DNA from: an uncultured Muribaculum sp.
Lineage (GTDB): Bacteria > Bacteroidota > Bacteroidia > Bacteroidales > Muribaculaceae
Length of the DNA: 12,339 nt
Assembly (NCBI GenBank): GCA_947573015.1
Contig: CANPDS010000041.1
Coordinates: forward strand, 1-12,339
Reading direction: 5' to 3'
In this document: piece after piece, positions 7,125-12,339 of the stretch
Numbering within the stretch: position 1 is the first letter of the stretch
Layout of the letters: each line of letters opens with the position of its first letter
Position numbers and translations under genes: made by a program
Notes under the pieces: model-generated
What the model saw: the letters and a program-made list of their open reading frames with translations, nothing else
The model's database searches: none
Told to the model about the DNA's origin: nothing

Positions 7125-7844
7125 TTACATCTTGCCTTCGTCGGCATAGGAAAAATAACTTGTCGGCGTGATTATGATATGGTCAAGCACCGCCACATCA
7201 AGCAGTTTGCCACCCTCCTTCAATCGTAAAGTCAGCCGGTCATCTTCCATGCTCGGCCTGCAATTGCCCGATGGATGGTTATGCACCAGAATTATTGCCG
7301 ATACAGCATCACCACGCTCCATCACGCGCTTGAATATCAGCTTCGGATCTACCACAGTAGCTGCTGTGCCTCCGCTGCTTATCTGCACACGATCCACCAC
7401 AGCATTACTGCGCGAAAGCAACAGCACCCAGAATTCCTCATGATGTATATGCTGCAACTGACGACGCATGAGGGCATATACACTGTCACTCCCCCTCACC
7501 ACCGGTTTACGTTCCACATCCTCATCACGACACCGCATGCCAAGCTCGAAAGCCGCCAACAGCCCTATGGCCTTTGCTGGCCCGACTCCGGGATTATCAC
7601 GTACGATCTCCCTTACTGAACGTGCAGCAATATCAGAAAGACAACCGCTGTAGCGTCGCAACAGTTCCTGACTCATGGTAAGCACTGACTTGCCGCGCAT
7701 GCCGTTACCGAAAATTATGGCTATAAGCTCTGGGGTAGACAACGAGCCGACACCATCGCGCATAGCCTTCTCGCGCGGACGATCAGAGGGTGCGATATCC
7801 TCGATAAGGATATAATCACGCACTTCGGGTTGAGGAGATTCCAT
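7125..7844 (-). CDS. radC: RadC family protein with JAMM/MPN domain
   Basis: A 239-residue protein of the RadC (UPF0758) family, close to the usual length of about 225-235. The N-terminal part carries a helix-hairpin-helix-like segment (NPGVGPAKAIGLLAAFELG, about 84-102). The C-terminal JAMM-type metalloprotease-like domain has its full metal signature: a glutamate at about 137, HNHPSG at 188-193, and S198 with D201 in the S..D element. The family name comes from an old assignment to DNA repair that was later withdrawn for E. coli, so the true biochemical function is uncertain; the intact JAMM residues suggest a metal-dependent hydrolase. It is the last gene of the minus-strand run, 52 bp after the glycosyltransferase gene, and its stop lies 6 bp from the convergent outer-membrane gene with no hairpin between. 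The ATG at 7844 gives the normal family N-terminus (AP.DRPREK at 18-26). Confidence 0.93.
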   Translation of the reverse strand: MESPQPEVRDYILIEDIAPSDRPREKAMRDGVGSLSTPELIAIIFGNGMRGKSVLTMSQELLRRYSGCLSDIAARSVREIVRDNPGVGPAKAIGLLAAFELGMRCRDEDVERKPVVRGSDSVYALMRRQLQHIHHEEFWVLLLSRSNAVVDRVQISSGGTAATVVDPKLIFKRVMERGDAVSAIILVHNHPSGNCRPSMEDDRLTLRLKEGGKLLDVAVLDHIIITPTSYFSYADEGKM

Positions 7845-7896
7845 ATATATAGTAAAATTTATATCAAAAGATTCGCAATAAATGCCAACAGAGATG

Positions 7897-8895
7897 TCAC
7901 TTCCCCCTGCGCATATCGATCTCTTCTGCTACATTGCGGCCACGCCCCAAAACAATCTTGGTAAAGTATGCCTTCAGAAAGCCACAACCATATCCACCGA
8001 GCTGTATGATACTTGCTGGAACTGCAAGAGTGGCTATTTTCATCGAACGGGTCGCAAACATGGCCGCAATCCAGATAGCCATCAGATACAAAAACACCGG
8101 GAGCAGAAACCACGGTGAAAGGAATATACCGAGCGCAAGGAGAACAATAGCGCCCGTAACCGCCACCGCAGGCAACCAATGCACAAGCTTAAGAGAATCG
8201 GGATACAACAGGTAAAGTGTGATGCGCGACATGCCGAAGACGTACACCTGACGCAGGAACTTGCGGAAATCAACGCGCCTCTTATGGTATACCGGAGCAT
8301 CATGTATCAGCCCGATATTGAATCCGGCCTGACGTATGCGTGTGCTCATATCAATATCCTCAGAGAACATTTCACGGAAGCCCCCCACGCGCTCATAAAC
8401 GCGGCGAGAGTAACCCATGTTGAATGTGCGTGGTGTGAATTTCTCAAGACTTACCTTTCCTCCACGTATTCCTCCGGTAGTCAGGAACGAGGTCATGGAG
8501 TGATTGATGGCCTTTTGAGTTGGCGTAAACGAATCATGGGCTGCATCCGGACCACCAAAGCAGTCGAGAGGATGTGAGGCCAACGCCTTATCAAGGTGCT
8601 CGAAATATCCCGATGGTATCACGCAGTCTGAATCGAAGAATATGAAATAATCACCCGAAGCCCTGTCCATGCCATAATTGCGGGCTATGGATCTTCCTTC
8701 ATTCGATTTATAGAAATACTTCACATCAACCGCATCGGCATAACGCCTTACAGCATCTTCGCAGGGAGCAGTAGAGCCATCCTCTACGATCACCACCTCA
8801 AAGTCGGTGAATGTCTGTGAAGCAAGACTCTTCAACAGATCGTCCACCTCATCGATACGATTGTAGACCGGTACTATAACAGAATATTTCGGCAT
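7897..8895 (-). CDS. Family 2 glycosyltransferase with C-terminal membrane anchor
   Basis: A 332-residue GT-A fold glycosyltransferase. YSVIVPVYNR (4-13) opens the nucleotide-sugar binding domain; VEDGS (37-41) and FDSD (87-90, the DXD-like metal motif) contact the sugar nucleotide, and the SEDIDMSTRIRQAG segment (178-191) carries the acidic residues expected for the acceptor/catalytic site, followed by a membrane-proximal region. Three hydrophobic helices at about 240-260, 261-280 and 286-306 suggest anchoring in the cytoplasmic membrane with the catalytic domain in the cytosol. Such proteins usually add sugars to lipid-linked glycans for lipopolysaccharide, capsule or exopolysaccharide, but neither donor nor acceptor can be read from this sequence. 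No other glycan genes are nearby. It lies 56 bp after nspC in the same direction, with no clear promoter or terminator in the gap, so it is probably in the same transcript. Confidence 0.88.
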   Translation of the reverse strand: MPKYSVIVPVYNRIDEVDDLLKSLASQTFTDFEVVIVEDGSTAPCEDAVRRYADAVDVKYFYKSNEGRSIARNYGMDRASGDYFIFFDSDCVIPSGYFEHLDKALASHPLDCFGGPDAAHDSFTPTQKAINHSMTSFLTTGGIRGGKVSLEKFTPRTFNMGYSRRVYERVGGFREMFSEDIDMSTRIRQAGFNIGLIHDAPVYHKRRVDFRKFLRQVYVFGMSRITLYLLYPDSLKLVHWLPAVAVTGAIVLLALGIFLSPWFLLPVFLYLMAIWIAAMFATRSMKIATLAVPASIIQLGGYGCGFLKAYFTKIVLGRGRNVAEEIDMRRGK

Positions 8896-8951
8896 AATTT
8901 CAAGACTTGTTTAAGAAAATATTTAGAGGGTGTCGTACAGACCGAAAACTG

Positions 8952-10103
8952 TCAGTCCATCCGTTTTTTATAATCCTCATAAGTGAAACGCCGCAGCAGC
9001 GAGCAATCGCCGTTGGCGTCGCACCACACTATATCAGGATGCTGTATGCCATTGAACATTGTGGTTTTCACCGTTGTATAATGGTTCATATCCTCAAGTG
9101 TGAGGCGATCGCCCATCTTCAATGGAGCCGGAAATGTCCAGTCGCCCACAAAATCACCGCTGAGGCACGAATTACCACCAAGACGATACACCGGCAATCC
9201 TTCGGCAGGATCAACACTCTCGGAAATCGCCGGCTTATAAGGCATCTCGAGACAATCAGGCATATGGCACGCGAATGAAGCGTCGATAATGGCTGTTTTC
9301 ACACCCTGATTCTCCACAACATCGACCACAGAGGTCACGAGGTCGCCTGTACGCCACATGAAAGCGCTCCCCGGCTCAAGGATCACCTTAAGCCACGGAT
9401 AGCGTGCCTTGAATCCACGCAACAGTTCCACAAGGTGGCGTGTATCATATCCTTCACGTGTCATCAAATGTCCCCCTCCCATATTCACCCACTTCACCTG
9501 CGGCAGGTAGCGGCTGAAATTTTCCTCAAACACACACAGCACCTTCTCCAGATCGTAGGAGGTCGACTCGCACAACGCATGGAAATGCAAACCTTCTATT
9601 CCGTCAGGAAGCTTCTTTCCTATCTGCTGCCATGTAGCACCAAAACGCGACCCTGGAACAGCCGGATTGTATATGTCAGTCTCAATTACCGAACACATAG
9701 GATTTACCCGAAGTCCGGGGCTTACATGGCTCTCAGGATGAGAAGCATTATACTCCTCCACATCATTGCGGAATCGCTCCCATTGCGATATGGAGTTGAA
9801 AGTAATGTGGCTGCTACCCTCAATAAAACGCCGTATGGTGGCCGGTGTATATGCCGGGCAATAAGTGTGCACATTACCGCCCAATTCCTCATTGCCAAGC
9901 TGCATCTCATTTAGCGAACTTGCCGTAGAGTCGGTGATATATTCTCGCACCACCGGAAATGTGCGCCACAAGGCGTTGGCCTTGAAAGCCATTATTATAT
10001 CCACACCGGCATCACGCGCTACCGAGGTTATCAATTCAAGATTGCGGCGTATGCGGTCTTCATATACTATATAGTAAGGAGTGGAAAGCTGAGAGGCATC
10101 CAT
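8952..10103 (-). CDS. nspC: Carboxynorspermidine/carboxyspermidine decarboxylase
   Basis: A 383-residue pyridoxal-phosphate enzyme of the alanine-racemase-like fold (group III decarboxylases). It decarboxylates carboxyspermidine or carboxynorspermidine, the last step of the S-adenosylmethionine-independent polyamine pathway; in Bacteroidota the product is normally spermidine. Visible signatures are TPYYIVYEDRI at 8-18, the PLP lysine K41 in MAFKANALW, LHFHALCE at 172-179, the phosphate-binding NMGGGHLMT at 207-215, EPGSAF at 243-248, the dimer-active-site GNSCLSGD at 310-317 (C313) and MNHYTTVKTTMFNG at 339-352. Length matches NspC (about 375-390). The partner dehydrogenase is not in this window. 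The gene starts 21 bp after the PcrA-type helicase stop, on the same strand, which suggests cotranscription. Whether spermidine or norspermidine is made cannot be decided from this gene alone. Confidence 0.95.
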   Translation of the reverse strand: MDASQLSTPYYIVYEDRIRRNLELITSVARDAGVDIIMAFKANALWRTFPVVREYITDSTASSLNEMQLGNEELGGNVHTYCPAYTPATIRRFIEGSSHITFNSISQWERFRNDVEEYNASHPESHVSPGLRVNPMCSVIETDIYNPAVPGSRFGATWQQIGKKLPDGIEGLHFHALCESTSYDLEKVLCVFEENFSRYLPQVKWVNMGGGHLMTREGYDTRHLVELLRGFKARYPWLKVILEPGSAFMWRTGDLVTSVVDVVENQGVKTAIIDASFACHMPDCLEMPYKPAISESVDPAEGLPVYRLGGNSCLSGDFVGDWTFPAPLKMGDRLTLEDMNHYTTVKTTMFNGIQHPDIVWCDANGDCSLLRRFTYEDYKKRMD

Positions 10104-10124
10104 AATAATCTTTCAATATATCTA

Positions 10125-12339
10125 TTAGTCGTCAATTATATTAAATCGGGCAAATCGGAGAAAAAGTTTTTTCTCTCCAACCACTTTGAATTCCACTGTG
10201 ATGGTAGGACTTGGCGCATTCTCTGCCACACCGATGATGGTGCCGAGGCCAAATCGCGAATGCTCTATGCGCATTCCCACCTTGAGTTCGCCCACATCAT
10301 GCACCTCACCATCAGCGGCAGGCGTGCCGCCAACAGGATTCCCCGACTGTGATACAGTTGCCGCCGAATCTACAAGCGGATGAATAAACGATCGCGACCT
10401 GTCGGGGCGGCGCATCGAATCGCGGTAATTGTCGAGCGGATTGATCACGCTGTCGGAATGTGCATATTCGCTGCCGGGGGCCAGATAAAGGTAGCTGCGG
10501 TCAATATCGGCTATAAAGCGAGACGGACGTGTAGGCGTAGTCTGCCCGTTGCGGTAGCGGCTTCCGGCATATGTGAGCACACAATGACGCCGGGCACGGG
10601 TTATGGCGACATATAGCAGGCGTCGCTCCTCCTCCACGCCACGGATTGTGTCGCTGCTCATGGCCGAAGGGAAGAGTTCCTCCTCCACCCCGACAATGAT
10701 CACATTGTTAAATTCAAGGCCCTTGGCGGCATGCACTGTCATAAGGGTCACAGCCTCACCGTTGCTGTCGCTCATATCCTGATCCGTAGCGAGCGATACA
10801 GTGCTTAGAAACTCTACCAACGATGGGGTTCCTTCCGCATCCTGCTCAATACGCTCGGCTACAAACTCCGACACACCTTGAAGGAGCTCACGTATATTCT
10901 CCTGCTTGGAGATGCTCTCAGGTGTATTGTCATGAATGAGCGAGGATAGCATTCCTGTGTCCTCCACTATCGCACGAGCAATATCATCGGCAGGAGCTCC
11001 GGACGTGACCATGCCCACAAACCTCTGGATCAATTCAGCAAAGACGGTCACCTTTTTTATCGCGGCACCTTTAAGTCCGGTATCATAGCTGTCAAGATCA
11101 GTGACTACACGCCACATACTTACCCTACTCTCTATGGCTGCATGTATAAGTCGACGTATGGTAGTCTCACCGATACCTCTTGCCGGATAGTTTATGACAC
11201 GCTTCAATGCTTCGTCATCATCAGGATTCACCGCCAGACGCATATATGCCACGACATCCTTCACCTCCTTGCGCTGGTAGAACGACAGACCGCCGTAGAT
11301 GCGGTAAGGTATATTGCGGTTGCGCAGCGACTCCTCCAGACGTCGCGACTGAGAGTTGGTGCGGTAAAGAATAGCAAACTCATTATACTGATCGTGGGAG
11401 CGCATCTGCATCTGTGACACCTTGTTGGCCACAAGTATCGCCTCTTCATAGTCGCTGTAGGTCTGTACCACCTCTATGCGCGAACCCACGTCATTACGCG
11501 AGAACACCTGCTTGGGTATCTGCTCCTTGTTTTTTGCAATCAGCGTATTGGCCGCATTGATGATATTCTGTGTCGACCGATAGTTCTGCTCAAGCTTGAA
11601 AATGCGCAGTCCCGGAAATGATTTATTGAGATTCAGTATATTGCTAATGTTGGCACCTCGGAATGAGTAGATACTCTGGGCATCATCACCCACCACACAC
11701 AGCGCACTCGATTTCTCACACAACTGACGTATGATTACATGCTGTGCAAAATTAGTATCCTGATACTCATCTACAAGCACATAGCGGAAATAATCCTGAT
11801 ACTTCTCTTTTATCTCAGGATTATCTCGCAGCAGAACATTGGTATAATAGAGCAGATCATCAAAGTCCATGGCGCCAGCCTGACGGCAACGCGAACAGTA
11901 GGCACGATATATCACTCCAAGTGCCGGACGCTTGGCCCGCTCATCAGAGGCAAACTGCGACCTGTCGGCAAGATAAGCTTCAGGCGACACAAGGGCATTC
12001 TTGGCATTCGATATTGCCGAGGCGACCACATTGGGTTTATACACCTTGTCGTCAAGCTCCATGTCGCGCAAAATGGTCCTTATCAATGACTTTGAATCGG
12101 CGGCATCATATATCGTGAAACTGTTTTTGAAGCCAATCGCCTCAGCATTAAGTCTAAGGAGCTTCGCAAATATGCTATGGAATGTACCCATCCACAGGCG
12201 CGATGCAATTTCAGGCCCGACCATAGCCTCGATACGTTCACGCATCTCACGTGCAGCCTTGTTGGTAAAAGTCAAGGCAAGAATGCGCCACGGCTCATAG
12301 CCCGAGCGTAGCAGATGCACTATCTTGTATGTGAGCACA
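10125..12339 (-). CDS. PcrA/UvrD-type ATP-dependent DNA helicase, 5' end missing
   Basis: A superfamily 1A 3'-5' DNA helicase involved in repair and in clearing transcription or replication blocks. The gene runs off the right edge, so its start, the Q motif and most of Walker A are missing (roughly 30-40 residues, judged from family layout); the first visible codons read VLTYKI, the sequence that normally directly follows Walker A. In visible-residue numbering: motif Ia ALTFTNKAAREM at 21-32, Walker B VLVDEYQDTN at 187-196, motif III VVGDDAQSIYSFRGA at 215-229, motif IV QNYRST at 251-256, motif V TVHAAKGLEF at 534-543 and motif VI RRLLYVAITRAR at 572-583. A linker of low complexity (about 600-685) leads to a C-terminal Tudor-like domain (VGMRIEHSRFGLGTI at 687-701), as in PcrA, where this domain contacts RNA polymerase. 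UvrD and PcrA are hard to separate by sequence alone; the C-terminal domain favours PcrA. Confidence 0.95.
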   Translation of the reverse strand, partial: VLTYKIVHLLRSGYEPWRILALTFTNKAAREMRERIEAMVGPEIASRLWMGTFHSIFAKLLRLNAEAIGFKNSFTIYDAADSKSLIRTILRDMELDDKVYKPNVVASAISNAKNALVSPEAYLADRSQFASDERAKRPALGVIYRAYCSRCRQAGAMDFDDLLYYTNVLLRDNPEIKEKYQDYFRYVLVDEYQDTNFAQHVIIRQLCEKSSALCVVGDDAQSIYSFRGANISNILNLNKSFPGLRIFKLEQNYRSTQNIINAANTLIAKNKEQIPKQVFSRNDVGSRIEVVQTYSDYEEAILVANKVSQMQMRSHDQYNEFAILYRTNSQSRRLEESLRNRNIPYRIYGGLSFYQRKEVKDVVAYMRLAVNPDDDEALKRVINYPARGIGETTIRRLIHAAIESRVSMWRVVTDLDSYDTGLKGAAIKKVTVFAELIQRFVGMVTSGAPADDIARAIVEDTGMLSSLIHDNTPESISKQENIRELLQGVSEFVAERIEQDAEGTPSLVEFLSTVSLATDQDMSDSNGEAVTLMTVHAAKGLEFNNVIIVGVEEELFPSAMSSDTIRGVEEERRLLYVAITRARRHCVLTYAGSRYRNGQTTPTRPSRFIADIDRSYLYLAPGSEYAHSDSVINPLDNYRDSMRRPDRSRSFIHPLVDSAATVSQSGNPVGGTPAADGEVHDVGELKVGMRIEHSRFGLGTIIGVAENAPSPTITVEFKVVGEKKLFLRFARFNIIDD

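Noticed and set aside
8179..8577. 132-codon plus-strand ORF opposite the glycosyltransferase
   Set aside because: It is fully antisense to a well-supported coding region with no independent support.
9435..9914. 159-codon plus-strand ORF opposite nspC
   Set aside because: It is antisense to conserved nspC motifs, and its translation has no recognisable domain.
11739..12089. 116-codon plus-strand ORF with a hydrophobic start opposite the helicase gene
   Set aside because: The hydrophobic N-terminus mimics a membrane segment but is the complement of conserved helicase codons around Walker B; no other evidence supports it.
1..12339. CRISPR array, tRNA, rRNA, phage or defence-system module
   Set aside because: No regularly spaced repeats, cloverleaf-like segments or recognisable defence, phage or toxin-antitoxin genes were seen; every sizeable region is accounted for by the listed genes.

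Overview
The window looks like a core chromosomal segment of a Bacteroidales bacterium, plausibly Muribaculaceae or a near relative; the family-level placement is a guess. The clues are two outer-membrane beta-barrel proteins of Bacteroidota type, a carboxynorspermidine/carboxyspermidine decarboxylase (the usual Bacteroidota spermidine route), a match to the Bacteroidota -7 promoter element TAnnTTTG upstream of the phosphoglucomutase gene, and start codons without clear Shine-Dalgarno sequences. All main genes are intact except the two cut by the window edges.

Layout. (1) 3-1873, plus strand: the end of an outer-membrane beta-barrel gene, then 23 bp later an M18 zinc aminopeptidase, probably one operon. 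A strong composite hairpin at 1905-1953 closes this unit. (2) 1972-4514, minus strand: a phosphohexomutase with its own promoter-like element, a terminator-like hairpin after it, and then an RluA-type pseudouridine synthase starting only 20 nt beyond that hairpin. (3) 4515-5036: an AT-rich gap of about 520 bp with at most one doubtful small ORF. (4) 5037-7118, plus strand: a TonB-receptor-like outer-membrane protein that lacks the usual N-terminal carboxypeptidase-like domain. (5) 7125-12339, minus strand: a co-oriented run, in transcription order PcrA/UvrD helicase (5' end outside the window), carboxynorspermidine decarboxylase (nspC), a membrane-anchored family 2 glycosyltransferase and RadC, with gaps of 21, 56 and 52 bp. 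It is compatible with one operon. The functions (DNA repair, polyamine synthesis, envelope glycan synthesis, a RadC/JAMM protein) do not form an obvious pathway.

I found no CRISPR array, tRNA, rRNA, insertion sequence, phage module or recognisable defence system. Most of the window is ordinary housekeeping sequence. The points worth a second look are modest: the placement of the hairpin just upstream of rluA, the domain-reduced outer-membrane protein with its AT-rich leader region, and the small ORF ending at a perfect palindrome. I do not see a convincing new biological system here.
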